Below are positions 8,777-17,766 of a stretch of DNA of 64,000 nucleotides, in pieces. A program made the translations under genes and the position numbers. The notes below the pieces were generated by a model. It had not been told where the DNA came from. It searched no databases and saw nothing but the letters and a program-made list of their open reading frames with translations. Every line of letters starts with the position of its first letter. Position 1 is the stretch's first letter. The stretch covers positions 382,833 to 446,832 of the forward strand of contig NZ_LMQM01000010.1 in assembly GCF_001424145.1 (NCBI RefSeq), given 5' to 3'. Source of the stretch: Chryseobacterium sp. Leaf404. Its GTDB lineage: Bacteria; Bacteroidota; Bacteroidia; Flavobacteriales; Weeksellaceae.

Positions 8777-9586
8777 TTATAAAATCGCTTCTCTTACCCT
8801 CGTCAGTTTCTGAAGTAAATCTTCCAGAAGATCGAGTCTCAGCATGTTTGCTCCGTCTGATAAAGCAGTTTCCGGAGTTGGATGGGTTTCAATGAAAATT
8901 CCGTCTGCACCTACGGCAATACCTGCTTTGGCAACAGTTTCAATTAATTCCGGTCTTCCGCCGGTAACGCCTGAACTTTGATTGGGTTGTTGAAGTGAAT
9001 GCGTAACATCCAAAATTACAGGTGCATAATTTCTCATCGTGGGAATTCCTCTGTAATCTACAATTAAATCGGTATATCCGAAAGAATTTCCTCTCTCGAT
9101 AATCGCTACTTTTTGGTTATTGGAATCTGTGATTTTTTCCACTGCAAATTTCATTGATTCCGGAGAAAGAAACTGTCCTTTTTTCAAAGAAACACATTTT
9201 CCAGTTTCAGCTGCTGCAACCAAAAGATCGGTCTGGCGAACTAAAAACGCGGGAATCTGCAAAACATCAACGTATTGGGCTGCCAAAGCTGCGTGTTTGT
9301 TTTCGTGAATATCTGTTGTGGTGGGAATATTGAAAGTTTCGCCCACTTTTTTTAAGATTTCAAGAGATTTTTCTTCGCCTATTGTGGTGAAAGAATCCAC
9401 TCTGCTTCTGTTTGCTTTTTTAAAACTTCCTTTAAAAATGTATGGAATTTCGTATTTGTTGGTTAATTCTACAACTTTCTCCGCAATTCTAAGTGCCATA
9501 TCTTCGCCCTCGATAATGCACGGGCCGGCAATTAAGAAAAAGTTTTTGGAATCTTTGTGGTGTATGTTTTCTAAGTACTGAATCAT
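8777..9586 (-). CDS. kdsA: 3-deoxy-8-phosphooctulonate (KDO-8-P) synthase, metal-dependent class
   Basis: A 269-aa enzyme that condenses phosphoenolpyruvate with arabinose-5-phosphate to KDO-8-phosphate for the lipopolysaccharide inner core. It spans the full TIM barrel with FKGSFKKANRS (51-61), QIPAFLVRQTD (110-120) and FIETHPTP (231-238). Residues Cys23 (AGPCIIEG), His196, Glu233 and Asp244 match the four metal ligands of the Aquifex-type enzyme (Cys11, His185, Glu222, Asp233). The E. coli metal-free type has Asn at the Cys position. It is therefore a class II, metal-dependent synthase. It ends a long leftward run of envelope genes, 39 bases after DUF1697, with a near-match promoter box in that gap. 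Confidence 0.96.
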   Translation of the reverse strand: MIQYLENIHHKDSKNFFLIAGPCIIEGEDMALRIAEKVVELTNKYEIPYIFKGSFKKANRSRVDSFTTIGEEKSLEILKKVGETFNIPTTTDIHENKHAALAAQYVDVLQIPAFLVRQTDLLVAAAETGKCVSLKKGQFLSPESMKFAVEKITDSNNQKVAIIERGNSFGYTDLIVDYRGIPTMRNYAPVILDVTHSLQQPNQSSGVTGGRPELIETVAKAGIAVGADGIFIETHPTPETALSDGANMLRLDLLEDLLQKLTRVREAIL

Positions 9587-9625
9587 TTTTATAAATTAAA
9601 TAAGTTCAGTAAAAATACATAAAAA

Positions 9626-10153
9626 TTAAGTCATTTTTTTGATGACCTTCTCAAAAGTATTCAAATTTCTGCTGGTAAACTGATCTTTCATACTTTTTTT
9701 ACCTAAAATCTTCCCAAATGTCGAATCTAAAGTATTTCCTTTCGGAACCTGCCAGTAAAAAATTCCGTTTTCGATTTTTGCTTCTTCATTTTCTGCTTTT
9801 GAGGAATTTTCAAATTCAGCCATTAAAGTTTTCTCAAAATTTTCATTGCAGACAAAAACATAAATGTGAAAATCGTCATTTTTCTGAAACGGATTGCTAT
9901 TCAAATAATTCTCTACATCGTTCCGGTTTTTTACGAAAAGGAAATCTTCATAGCTGAAATGATCAGACATCGCTTTTTCCAGAATTACTTTTAGATCAGA
10001 TTTCGTTTTATCAGAAGAAAAAATAATATTTCCCGAAGCCAAAATTGAACTTACATTACTCATCCCCGCATCCACAAAGACTTTGCAGACATCAGCCATT
10101 TTCATGTTGGTTCCTTTTACGTTTACGCCACGGAGGAAAGCACAGTACTTCAT
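9626..10153 (-). CDS. DUF1697 family protein
   Basis: A 175-aa cytoplasmic protein with the DUF1697 opening pattern YCAFLRGVNVKGTNMKMADV, then FVDAGMSNVSSILASGNIIF. This family has a ferredoxin-like alpha/beta fold and no established activity. It ends with a basic stretch (SRNLNTFEKVIKKM), also usual in the family. The start codon directly abuts the stop of the FemAB-like gene, so translation is probably coupled within the leftward operon. Confidence 0.9.
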   Translation of the reverse strand: MKYCAFLRGVNVKGTNMKMADVCKVFVDAGMSNVSSILASGNIIFSSDKTKSDLKVILEKAMSDHFSYEDFLFVKNRNDVENYLNSNPFQKNDDFHIYVFVCNENFEKTLMAEFENSSKAENEEAKIENGIFYWQVPKGNTLDSTFGKILGKKSMKDQFTSRNLNTFEKVIKKMT

Positions 10154-11020
10154 TTAACGGATTAATCGGGTTAAAAATTTATTTTGAAGATATGGATAAT
10201 CACATAATTCTGCACCAAAACTTTTAAAAAAAACCTCAATACCACGGATATTTCCGCCCATGAAATCAAATTTTGTATGCCCGATATGCTGTTCTAAAAT
10301 TTTATCCACTAAAAATGAAGCCCCGTTATCAGCAATATTTTTTTCTTTGTTTAAAAGTGCAAGGAGATGAAATTCACAAGTGTCTTCAATTATAATAGCC
10401 AGATTAATAAGTTCATTTTCTTTCAGTGCTCCAAATAGCCGGATGTGTTTGTTTTGATTCAGAAAAAAAATATATTTCTCGAATTTTGAAAAATCTTTCG
10501 TCAGCAAACCTTTATAATTTCTTCTTATGAATTCTGATGTTTCATCATTCAGTTCACATTCTTTAAAATTCAGATACTGCGCAACTTTTACAGTAGATTT
10601 TCTTCCTTTAAAATATTTTTTTTTTCTGAGAAAGGCATAATCAGAAACAGGAATCTTGTAGTTTTTTCTTGTCTGAAGTTGCGTTGAAAATTGATTTTTA
10701 TCATTAAAACTGTAGAGAAAAACAGTAAATTTCTTTTTCAGAAAATTTAGAAAAACATCATTTGTTTTTGGATTATCCGTTTTAGAGAAAACACCTAACT
10801 GCTGACAGAAAAGTGGCATACTTACGAGCTTTATACCATATTTTTTCTGCAGGTGAACAGGCATTACAGCTTCGTAATCGTTCAAAACCAAAACTTCCCA
10901 GCTTCCTGAGAGGTGGTCTAAAATTTCTATTCGAGCATACCAGTTTTTCTGTTCTGAAGTATGGATACATTGATTATATTTCTCAAAATCAATCTCGTGG
11001 TATTTAAGTTTTCTAATCAT
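10154..11020 (-). CDS. FemAB/GNAT-like acyltransferase-fold protein
   Basis: A 288-aa cytoplasmic protein. The C-terminal segment FDFMGGNIRGIEVFFKSFGAE resembles the FemAB/GNAT acceptor motif (D-F-G-S-N-x-G-x-x-x-F-K-x-F-G), and the preceding LINLAIIIEDTCEFHLLALL is a typical GNAT core hairpin. It lacks the full double-GNAT length of the FemX enzymes that build peptidoglycan cross-bridges. A role in aminoacylating a cell-envelope precursor fits the surrounding envelope genes but is not shown. Its start overlaps the radC stop by four bases (ATGA). It is Lys- and Phe-rich, as are many flavobacterial members. Confidence 0.65.
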   Translation of the reverse strand: MIRKLKYHEIDFEKYNQCIHTSEQKNWYARIEILDHLSGSWEVLVLNDYEAVMPVHLQKKYGIKLVSMPLFCQQLGVFSKTDNPKTNDVFLNFLKKKFTVFLYSFNDKNQFSTQLQTRKNYKIPVSDYAFLRKKKYFKGRKSTVKVAQYLNFKECELNDETSEFIRRNYKGLLTKDFSKFEKYIFFLNQNKHIRLFGALKENELINLAIIIEDTCEFHLLALLNKEKNIADNGASFLVDKILEQHIGHTKFDFMGGNIRGIEVFFKSFGAELCDYPYLQNKFLTRLIR

Positions 11021-11694
11021 AATAATCCTTCGTCGGCAAAACTTAAATATGCGTTTTGGGTGATGATGAGATGGTCTAAAAGCTGGATGTTCAGGAGATT
11101 TCCTGCGTCCTTAATTTTTTTTGTTATATTGATGTCTTCCTGGCTGGGTTTTAAATTTCCTGACGGATGATTGTGCGAAACAATAATTCCTGTCGCAAAA
11201 TGATCCATCGCAATTTTAAACAAAATCCGAAGATCCACCAGAGACTGATTGATCCCACCTTGAGTAAGTTGACTGAGATGCACAACTTTATTGTTTTGGT
11301 TTAAAAATAAAGCCCAAAATTCTTCGGTTCTTAAATCTGATAAATGAATTTTCAAAACATCGTAAGCCGTTTTACTGCTTGTAATTTGAGGTTTGTCGGG
11401 GATTTCCTGTGCAGCTCTTCTTCTCCCAATTTCCAAAGCAGTCGCAATGGATATGGCTTTTACTTCGCCAACGCCTTTAAATTTAGTTAAATCTTTTATT
11501 GAAAGTAAACTCAACTGATGCCAGCTGTTATCCACCGAAGCCAGTATTTTTCTGGCTAATTCTACCGCTGTTTCGTCTCTGCTGCCGCTGCCCATAATGA
11601 TTGCCAAAAGTTCAGAATCGGAAAGTGAATTCTTACCTTTCAGTAAAAATTTCTCTCTCGGTCTGTCGTCTTCTGCTAAAAATTTGATGGACAT
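11017..11694 (-). CDS. radC: RadC-family (JAB domain) protein
   Basis: A 225-aa protein with an N-terminal helix-hairpin-helix-like part (about 1-95, LTKFKGVGEVKAISI) and a C-terminal JAB/MPN domain. The JAMM-type metal residues are present as SHNHPSGN (His174, His176) and Asp187. RadC was named for DNA repair, but its true biochemical role is unsettled. The length matches full-size UPF0758 proteins. It lies 15 bases after the LD-transpeptidase gene in the leftward run and overlaps the next gene by four bases. Confidence 0.95.
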   Translation of the reverse strand: MSIKFLAEDDRPREKFLLKGKNSLSDSELLAIIMGSGSRDETAVELARKILASVDNSWHQLSLLSIKDLTKFKGVGEVKAISIATALEIGRRRAAQEIPDKPQITSSKTAYDVLKIHLSDLRTEEFWALFLNQNNKVVHLSQLTQGGINQSLVDLRILFKIAMDHFATGIIVSHNHPSGNLKPSQEDINITKKIKDAGNLLNIQLLDHLIITQNAYLSFADEGLL

Positions 11695-11709
11695 TTTGTC
11701 AATTTAAAA

Positions 11710-12285
11710 TTAATAAAAAGCATACAGAATTATCGTCTTTTCTGAGCTGTCGATGTGCTTGGCAGTTTCTTTAAACGCTTTTGGAGAAAGCATTGGGCAG
11801 CCCAGACTCAAACATGACGGAGCATCAGATTCCTCATCAGGAACGCAGTCCAGAGCATGAATTACAATGGCACGGTTTCTCGCATTGCTGTTGGTTTGAT
11901 CTAAACCATCCAAACGGTAAGACTTTCCGAATTTCCCGGAATAAGATTCTTTAATCTCATATTTCCCCAACGAAGACTGATATGAATTTTCGGTATTGCT
12001 GAATTTCAGGTCTCCGTACACTCTGCTGTTGGAGCCGGAGCCATGCGAAACTATTGCCGACTGCAGAATTTTATCTTTCTGCAGATCGTAAACAAAATAC
12101 CTGTATTTGCCTGATTTAATTTTAAAATTGATAAAAACAGCCAAATCCTGATTGTAATTTCTGTCTTTAATAAAACTTTTCAGCTCAGTGATTTTCTCTT
12201 TTGGAATCTGCACATCGGCGGTCTGCGAACGTCCTTCGCAACTTACAAAAAACAGAATCAGAAAAAGAAGAAAATTTTTGAGCAT
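11710..12285 (-). CDS. Murein L,D-transpeptidase catalytic-domain protein
   Basis: A 191-aa exported protein. The N-terminal hydrophobic stretch ends FFVSCEG, so Cys16 may be a lipidated cysteine, though the lipobox is imperfect. The catalytic region follows the YkuD_2-type pattern: SHGSGSNSR (80-88), KSYRLDGLDQTNSNARNRAIVIH with His143, and SLGCPML with the presumed nucleophile Cys163. The more usual form is SWGCP, so Leu replaces Trp here. Such enzymes cross-link peptidoglycan or attach proteins to it. It sits between the LolD-like ATPase (three bases away) and radC, and dacB lies upstream in the same run, which fits a cell-wall role. Confidence 0.88.
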   Translation of the reverse strand: MLKNFLLFLILFFVSCEGRSQTADVQIPKEKITELKSFIKDRNYNQDLAVFINFKIKSGKYRYFVYDLQKDKILQSAIVSHGSGSNSRVYGDLKFSNTENSYQSSLGKYEIKESYSGKFGKSYRLDGLDQTNSNARNRAIVIHALDCVPDEESDAPSCLSLGCPMLSPKAFKETAKHIDSSEKTIILYAFY

Positions 12286-12288
12286 ACT

Positions 12289-12957
12289 TTATTCTACGAT
12301 TAAACCATCCACCATCACCAGTTTTCGGTCTGTGATTTCGGCAAGATTTGGGTTGTGCGTTACGATGACAAAAGTCTGGTTGTATTTATCTCTCAGATCA
12401 AAGAACAATCTGTGCAGATCATCTGCGTTTTTTGAATCCAGATTTCCTGTTGGTTCGTCTGCGAAAATAATTTTTGGCGAATTGATCAATGCCCGTGCAA
12501 CTGCTACACGCTGAGCTTCACCTCCGGAAAGCTGAGTGGGCTTATGGTCTAAACGGTGCTGGATTTTCAGGTCTTCAAAAATAGATTCTGCTTTTTTAAT
12601 AGCTTCTCTTTCGTTGGCACCGGCGATTTTCGTAGGCAAAAGAACGTTTTCAAGAGCTGTAAACTCAGGTAATAACTGGTGAAACTGAAATACAAAACCA
12701 ATATTCTGATTCCTGAATTTCGAGATCTGTTTATCACTCATACTGATGAAAGATTCTCCCGAAATTGTGATTTCAGTACTGTTGTCTTTAGGGATCGTGG
12801 GGCTGTCTAAAGTGCCCAGAATCTGCAGCAGTGTAGACTTTCCCGCACCGGATTCCCCAACTATTGAGACCACTTCACCTGTTTTGATGTGAAGATCAAC
12901 GCCTTTTAAAACTTCTAAATTTCCGTATGATTTACGAATATTTTTTGCTGTAATCAT
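12289..12957 (-). CDS. ABC transporter ATPase, LolD/MacB type
   Basis: A 222-aa ATPase subunit with no membrane part. Walker A GESGAGKS at 34-41, Q-loop Gln91, signature LSGGE at 143-147, Walker B IIFADE at 163-168, then the D-loop GNLD and the switch His in VTHN. The sequence around PTGNLDSKN and the length are typical of LolD, FtsE and MacB ATPases. LolD powers release of lipoproteins to LolA. Its permease is not next to it. It is in a leftward run between the sensor kinase and the LD-transpeptidase. Confidence 0.92.
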   Translation of the reverse strand: MITAKNIRKSYGNLEVLKGVDLHIKTGEVVSIVGESGAGKSTLLQILGTLDSPTIPKDNSTEITISGESFISMSDKQISKFRNQNIGFVFQFHQLLPEFTALENVLLPTKIAGANEREAIKKAESIFEDLKIQHRLDHKPTQLSGGEAQRVAVARALINSPKIIFADEPTGNLDSKNADDLHRLFFDLRDKYNQTFVIVTHNPNLAEITDRKLVMVDGLIVE

Positions 12958-13026
12958 GTTTCAAAAATAGTGTTTTTTTTGCTTTTCCGTATTTTAAATT
13001 ACACAATATATTCCGGTAATGATTCA

Positions 13027-14193
13027 TTATTTTCTGATTGAAATTCTGAATGTTGTTCCTTTTCCCACTTCTGTCTGGGAAATTTTTATATCGCCGTTGT
13101 GATATTCCTGCACTACCCTTTTGGCTAAACTCAAACCCAGTCCCCAACCCCGTTTTTTTGTAGAATAACCCGGTTTAAAGGCGTTTCTGGCTTGGTTGTG
13201 CGTCATTCCGCTTCCGTTATCTTTTACTTCTATCAGAATATTTTTGCTTTTACCAATCATCCAGATTTGCAGTTTTCCTTCGCCTTTCATCGCGTCAACA
13301 GCATTTTTTACTAAATTTTCAATCACCCAGCTGATCAGAATTTTATTATGCGGAACCAAAACCGGATAGTTGGGAAGATTAAGACTGAAATCTACCCTTC
13401 TGGAAATTCTTGTCTTGAGGTAATCGTAATTTTCGGTGATGGTGGCATTCAGATTCATGTCATTGAGTTCGGGAACAGAACCGATTTTAGAAAATCTTTC
13501 AGAAATTGTACGCAGTCTTTCGATATCTTTTTCAATTTCTTTCACACCGTCAGAATCCGGGGTTTCCAGCTTCATGATTTCCATCCAGCCGATCATAGAT
13601 GATAAAGGAGTTCCGATCTGGTGTGCTGTTTCTTTTGCCAAACCGGCCCAGAGATAGCCTTCATCTGTTTTTTTTATCGTTCTTAAAAACCAGAAGATAA
13701 AAGCAAGGTATGCAATAATGAAGAGCCCCAAAAAATAAGGGTAATATCTTAAATCACTGAGTAATTTTGAGTTGTCAAAGAAAAACAGCTGTTTGTCTCC
13801 TTTTGAAATTTCAAGCTCGAATGGTTTATAATTGCTCTCCATCTTGATGATGAGTTTTTTGAGTTCTTCAGGATCATCCAGAACTTCCTGAGGTATATTT
13901 CTGGAGCTTCCCTCGAAAATAAGCGGGTTTTTGTTTTCATCTGTTAAAATGGCCGGTATCTGATCATTTTCTTTAAGAATTGCAAATAAAAGTTCCTGAG
14001 TTTCTGAGCTTTTCTGCTGATTTCCCTGCATCATTTTGATGGCTGTTGCAAAAACTTTGATGCGTTCAGCTTCTTTATTTCTCAGATTATTGATGAGAAT
14101 GTTGGATGAAATAATCAGAGCCACCACAATCACAGTAAGTATAGTAAATACAGACCAGTTGCTGAGACGTGCTAAAAAAGGACGGTTTTTCAT
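13027..14193 (-). CDS. Membrane sensor histidine kinase
   Basis: A 388-aa kinase: membrane helix about 12-34, periplasmic sensor about 36-150, second helix about 152-170, then the dimerisation/phosphoacceptor region with His191 in AKETAHQIGTPLSS, and an ATPase domain with the N-box ENLVKNAVDAM (Asn297), G1 DNGSGM and G2 GWGLGL. There is no HAMP domain of usual length and no receiver domain. No response regulator gene is in the window, so it is an orphan kinase here. It starts two bases after the dacB stop, so it is probably cotranscribed with a peptidoglycan enzyme. A link to envelope stress is plausible but unproven. Confidence 0.92.
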   Translation of the reverse strand: MKNRPFLARLSNWSVFTILTVIVVALIISSNILINNLRNKEAERIKVFATAIKMMQGNQQKSSETQELLFAILKENDQIPAILTDENKNPLIFEGSSRNIPQEVLDDPEELKKLIIKMESNYKPFELEISKGDKQLFFFDNSKLLSDLRYYPYFLGLFIIAYLAFIFWFLRTIKKTDEGYLWAGLAKETAHQIGTPLSSMIGWMEIMKLETPDSDGVKEIEKDIERLRTISERFSKIGSVPELNDMNLNATITENYDYLKTRISRRVDFSLNLPNYPVLVPHNKILISWVIENLVKNAVDAMKGEGKLQIWMIGKSKNILIEVKDNGSGMTHNQARNAFKPGYSTKKRGWGLGLSLAKRVVQEYHNGDIKISQTEVGKGTTFRISIRK

Positions 14194-14195
14194 AA

Positions 14196-15569
14196 TTATT
14201 TTAAATTATTCAGTATCTTCTGCAGCTCTGCACTTCCGCTTCCCTGAAAATTGTTGATGATGATCGCATAAACATATTTTTTACCGTCTTTTGAAGTGTG
14301 AAAACCGGCGTAAGATTTTGTGTCGCGCATGGTTCCGCTTTTCATTTTCATACCGTTGTCCTGTGTAGGAAAACCTTCGTCATAACTGCTGAACCAAGGC
14401 TGTTTTTTAGCATAAATTAAAGCCTGAACTTCCGCTTTTGCTGAGACGTAGTTTTGAGGCGAAAGCCCGCTTCCATCAGCAAAATTAATCATGTTGGGAT
14501 TGATTCCTTTTGATTTCCAGAACTCTTTCAGATACGCAACTCCACTTTTGAAACTCGGGTCACCTTTCTTTTCTTTACCTAAAGTTTTGATAAAATTTTC
14601 TCCATACATATTTACAGATTTCCTCAAAAACCAATATACGATTTTGTCTAAAGTCGGCGATTCGTACGTGAGAATTATGTTTGTTTTTGGTGCTTCTGAA
14701 GTTTTCCTGCCACCAATTTCCAGCTGAGAATCTGTAACCACATTTCCTGATATTTCAATTCCTGATTCTTTCAGCCAGTTCTGAACTTCAACTCCCAACT
14801 GCAAAGGAGGATTGGGCAGTGAACCAGAAACCGTTGTCACTTTCCCGGCAGGAAGATTTCCGTTGATTAAAGCTATATCTGAATGCGGTGCAGTAAAAAT
14901 GAGACTTTGGTCTGAACTTCCGGCTGCTTTCAAATCGTTCAGCCACTTTACGCCTTGCAAGGGATAAGAAAAGTTCTTAAAATCTGTTCCGTTAATATTG
15001 ATATCAAACTGATTTTCGCGCCAGTTGACACCCCACACTCCGGCTCCGTAATAATTCCCCAAATCGTCCCACGGCCAGCCTCCGGGAATGGTCTGATGGT
15101 CGTAATAAGAATCATCAATAATAAGATCACCGGAAATCTTTTTAATTCCTGAATTTCTGACGGCTTCCAGAAGTTTCTGTTTAAAGTTCTCCGGTTTATA
15201 GCCTTCGTATCTCCAGCTGCCTAATGTGGGATCGCCATTGGAAGTGATGAATAGATTTCCATTGAGATTTCCGCAAGAAACTGTTCCGGAGTAAGACAAT
15301 GTTGTTTTGTAGGTGTAGTTTTTGCCTAAAACTTCCAGAGCTGCCGCTGCAGTAAAAATTTTCTGTGTAGAAGCCGTTGAAAGTCCTTTGCTTCCCTGAT
15401 ATTCGTAAACCAAATTTCCACTTTCATCAGCTACATAAAATGAGAGGTTTGATGAGACTGCTGTTGATGAATTCATCAGGTTTTTTGTTGCAACATCTAG
15501 TTTCTGCGTAATGTTTTGAGCAAAAAACATTTGTGTGACAATGGTAAAAGCAGCAATGGTAGTTTTCAT
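14196..15569 (-). CDS. dacB: D-alanyl-D-alanine carboxypeptidase/endopeptidase (PBP4 type, S13)
   Basis: A 457-aa periplasmic penicillin-binding protein of family S13. Signal peptide 1-17. The active-site triad motifs are visible: Ser67-Thr-Gln-Lys70 (SxxK), KSVNMYGEN (SxN) and MKSGTM (KTG-like, here KSG). It carries the large insert between SxxK and SxN that marks the class. It trims D-Ala from stem peptides or cuts cross-links. It is the first gene of the leftward run and is directly followed by the sensor kinase. Confidence 0.95.
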   Translation of the reverse strand: MKTTIAAFTIVTQMFFAQNITQKLDVATKNLMNSSTAVSSNLSFYVADESGNLVYEYQGSKGLSTASTQKIFTAAAALEVLGKNYTYKTTLSYSGTVSCGNLNGNLFITSNGDPTLGSWRYEGYKPENFKQKLLEAVRNSGIKKISGDLIIDDSYYDHQTIPGGWPWDDLGNYYGAGVWGVNWRENQFDININGTDFKNFSYPLQGVKWLNDLKAAGSSDQSLIFTAPHSDIALINGNLPAGKVTTVSGSLPNPPLQLGVEVQNWLKESGIEISGNVVTDSQLEIGGRKTSEAPKTNIILTYESPTLDKIVYWFLRKSVNMYGENFIKTLGKEKKGDPSFKSGVAYLKEFWKSKGINPNMINFADGSGLSPQNYVSAKAEVQALIYAKKQPWFSSYDEGFPTQDNGMKMKSGTMRDTKSYAGFHTSKDGKKYVYAIIINNFQGSGSAELQKILNNLK

Positions 15570-15654
15570 TTAATGATATTTAATAATACTGGATAATGCT
15601 TCGGTTCCAATCAGCATGACAGTTTTGATATTGTAATTTTTTAAAATTTTTAAA

Positions 15655-16347
15655 TTATAAACTGGTTCCTGCTTCTATTTCATAAGGTTCTTTTCCCTTT
15701 TCAAAAATCCGGGTCAGTTCGCTTCCTTCCACGGTAATTTTATCACCGATTCTTCTTATCCAGTTTCCTTCCCGAAGTCCGACAACTTTAATGTCATTTT
15801 GAGTCAGAAATTCCTTAATTCTTGTTTCTCTGGTTTCTCCGTTATGTTTTAATTCCGGATTTGGATCTAAATAATGCGGATTTATATTAAACGGAACCAA
15901 CCCCATGCAATCGAAACTCGGTGGGTAAACAATCGGCATATCGTTCGTTGTTTTCATATTCAGTCCGCCAATATTACTTCCTGCACTGCATCCGAGATAG
16001 GGCTTTCCGTTTTCTACATTTTCCTTTAAAACAAACATCAGATTTTCTTCGTGTAACGTTTTAACCAAAAGAAAAGTGTTTCCACCTCCTGTGAAGTAGC
16101 CTTTTGCTTTATTTAAAGCTTCATTTTTAGCTTTAAACTCATGTAAACCTTTCACTTTTATGTTTATGGTTTCAAAGAAAGATCTTGCTTTTTCAGTATA
16201 ATCGTCATGAGAAATACCGCCGGGCCGGGCAAAGGGAACAAAGATAATCTCGTTGGTCTCTTTATATAATTCGATGAGCTCTTTTTTTAAATATTCCAGA
16301 TAATTTCCGCCAAAAATTGTGGAAGTTGAAGCGAGTATGATGTTCAT
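15655..16347 (-). CDS. pepE: Dipeptidase E (alpha-aspartyl dipeptidase, S51)
   Basis: A 230-aa cytoplasmic serine peptidase that hydrolyses dipeptides with an N-terminal aspartate. The nucleophile elbow GCSAGSNIGG places Ser121 where Salmonella PepE has Ser120. GGGNTFLLV (87-95) and the later NPHYLDPN carry the other catalytic-site signatures. The length agrees with the family. A TATCTTTG promoter box lies 63 bases upstream. It is divergent from tal, and their promoters are close together in the shared intergenic region. Confidence 0.95.
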   Translation of the reverse strand: MNIILASTSTIFGGNYLEYLKKELIELYKETNEIIFVPFARPGGISHDDYTEKARSFFETINIKVKGLHEFKAKNEALNKAKGYFTGGGNTFLLVKTLHEENLMFVLKENVENGKPYLGCSAGSNIGGLNMKTTNDMPIVYPPSFDCMGLVPFNINPHYLDPNPELKHNGETRETRIKEFLTQNDIKVVGLREGNWIRRIGDKITVEGSELTRIFEKGKEPYEIEAGTSL

Positions 16348-16409
16348 TTTTTTAATTTAAATACATATAAATTACCTTACAAGTGAGGTCAAATATTTTT
16401 GATAATTAA

Positions 16410-16417
16410 CAAAGATA
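16410..16417 (-). promoter_or_regulatory. -7 box (TATCTTTG) for pepE
   Basis: A perfect TAnnTTTG match on the minus strand. It implies a leader of about 55 nt. Confidence 0.55.
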
Positions 16418-16469
16418 ATTAAAACAAAGAATTCATAATGCATAAGAAAATTCATTTCAATGGAATGTT

Positions 16470-16477
16470 TATCTTTG
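16470..16477 (+). promoter_or_regulatory. -7 box (TATCTTTG) for tal
   Basis: A perfect TAnnTTTG match 26 bases before the tal ATG. It diverges from the pepE box 53 bases away. Confidence 0.6.
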
Positions 16478-16502
16478 TGGAATATAAATCAATTTAAACG
16501 AA

Positions 16503-17156
16503 ATGAAATTTTTTATTGACACTGCCAATTTAGAGCAGATTAAAGAAGCAAAAGACCTTGGAATTCTGGATGGTGTAACTACCAACCCTTCTCTGATGGC
16601 GAAAGAAGGAATCCGTGGTTCTGAAGACATCAAAAATCACTATAAAGCCATCTGCGAAATCGTTGACGGAGATATTTCTGCGGAAGTTCTTTCCACCACC
16701 TATGAAGAAATGATTAAGGAAGGCGACGAACTCGCTGCAATTCACCCAAATATCGTGGTAAAAATTCCGATGATTAAAGACGGTATCAAAGCATTAAAAT
16801 ATTTTTCTGATAAAGGCATCAAAACCAACTGTACACTTATTTTCTCTGCAGGACAGGCACTTTTAGCTGCAAAAGCAGGCGCATCTTACGTCTCGCCATT
16901 TTTAGGAAGACTTGATGATATTTCTACAGATGGTCTGAATTTAATTCAGGAAATCAGATTGATTTTTGATAATTATGGTTACAAAACTGAAATTCTGGCA
17001 GCTTCCATACGTCACTCAATGCACATCATTGACTGTGCTAAAATTGGTGCTGATGTGATTACTTCACCGCTTCCTCCAATCTTGAGTTTGCTGAAACATC
17101 CATTAACAGAAAGTGGTCTGGCTCAGTTTGTTGCAGATTCTCAGAAATTAGCGTAA
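16503..17156 (+). CDS. tal: Small (TalC-type) transaldolase
   Basis: A 217-aa class I aldolase of the short transaldolase/FSA group, Schiff-base Lys87 in VVKIPM. It is often annotated as fructose-6-phosphate aldolase, but two discriminating positions point to a transaldolase: Glu61 (ISAEVLSTT), where E. coli FSA has Gln59, and Phe133 (SPFLGRLDD), where FSA has Tyr131. It moves a dihydroxyacetone unit between sugar phosphates in the pentose phosphate pathway. It is a single gene with its own promoter and a hairpin terminator. Confidence 0.93.
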   Translation: MKFFIDTANLEQIKEAKDLGILDGVTTNPSLMAKEGIRGSEDIKNHYKAICEIVDGDISAEVLSTTYEEMIKEGDELAAIHPNIVVKIPMIKDGIKALKYFSDKGIKTNCTLIFSAGQALLAAKAGASYVSPFLGRLDDISTDGLNLIQEIRLIFDNYGYKTEILAASIRHSMHIIDCAKIGADVITSPLPPILSLLKHPLTESGLAQFVADSQKLA

Positions 17157-17220
17157 TAATTTGAGATTTGAAATTCATTTTGAATTTTAAATGTTAGTAA
17201 ATCAGATTATATAAAATAAG

Positions 17221-17254
17221 AAATCCCGAAATTGTATAGTTTCGGGATTTTTTT
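17221..17254. terminator. Terminator between tal and DoxX
   Basis: AAATCCCGAAA pairs with TTTCGGGATTT and is followed by a T run. A-rich sequence precedes the stem, so it can also end the leftward DoxX gene. Confidence 0.88.
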
Positions 17255-17271
17255 ATGTATTTGAAAATTTT

Positions 17272-17700
17272 TTACCAGTCTGAAGTACGTCTGCGCTTTT
17301 CAATCATTCCGTCAACGGAAAACCTTCCTGCACCCAACGTGATGATGATCACGTAAATTGAGAGATAAAGTAAGCTCGATTCTCTTTTATCAAAAGGGTC
17401 GGCACCGTGCACAACAAAAGCGGCAATTCCCATTGTAAACAGAAGAAAACCGGCAGCTATTTTTGTAAATAATCCCAGAATAATGAATATCGAACATACA
17501 AATTCTGCGAATACTGTTAATGCCAATGAGATTTTTGGGCCTAATCCTAAGAAGTCGTAAAACTTGATGTCTCCTCCTTCAATCAAAGTCTGCAGCTTCG
17601 GAAATCCATGCGAAATCATTGCAAATCCTATAAATAATCTCACAATGAGCAATACTATATCAAGAACAAGTGGATTATTTTTTAAATTTTGATAGCTCAT
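17272..17700 (-). CDS. DoxX-family integral membrane protein
   Basis: A 142-aa four-helix membrane protein. Helices lie at about 15-35 (LIVRLFIGFAMISHGFPKL), 55-78, 80-98 and 107-125. The motif GFAMISHGFPK and the later FVVHGADPFDKRESSLLYL are typical of DoxX/YphA-like proteins, linked to redox homeostasis or quinone-related functions. The exact role is unknown. It stands alone, divergent from nothing close, with a near-match TATCTTTA box upstream. Confidence 0.9.
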   Translation of the reverse strand: MSYQNLKNNPLVLDIVLLIVRLFIGFAMISHGFPKLQTLIEGGDIKFYDFLGLGPKISLALTVFAEFVCSIFIILGLFTKIAAGFLLFTMGIAAFVVHGADPFDKRESSLLYLSIYVIIITLGAGRFSVDGMIEKRRRTSDW

Positions 17701-17766
17701 CTACTTAAATTTAGCTTAAAGATAGCAAATAATGTACTAATACAACGATGGGTATTGAGTTTTTGT

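Noticed and set aside
16503-17156. Fructose-6-phosphate aldolase name for tal
   Set aside because: Glu61 and Phe133 are the transaldolase-type residues, not the Gln and Tyr of the aldolase.
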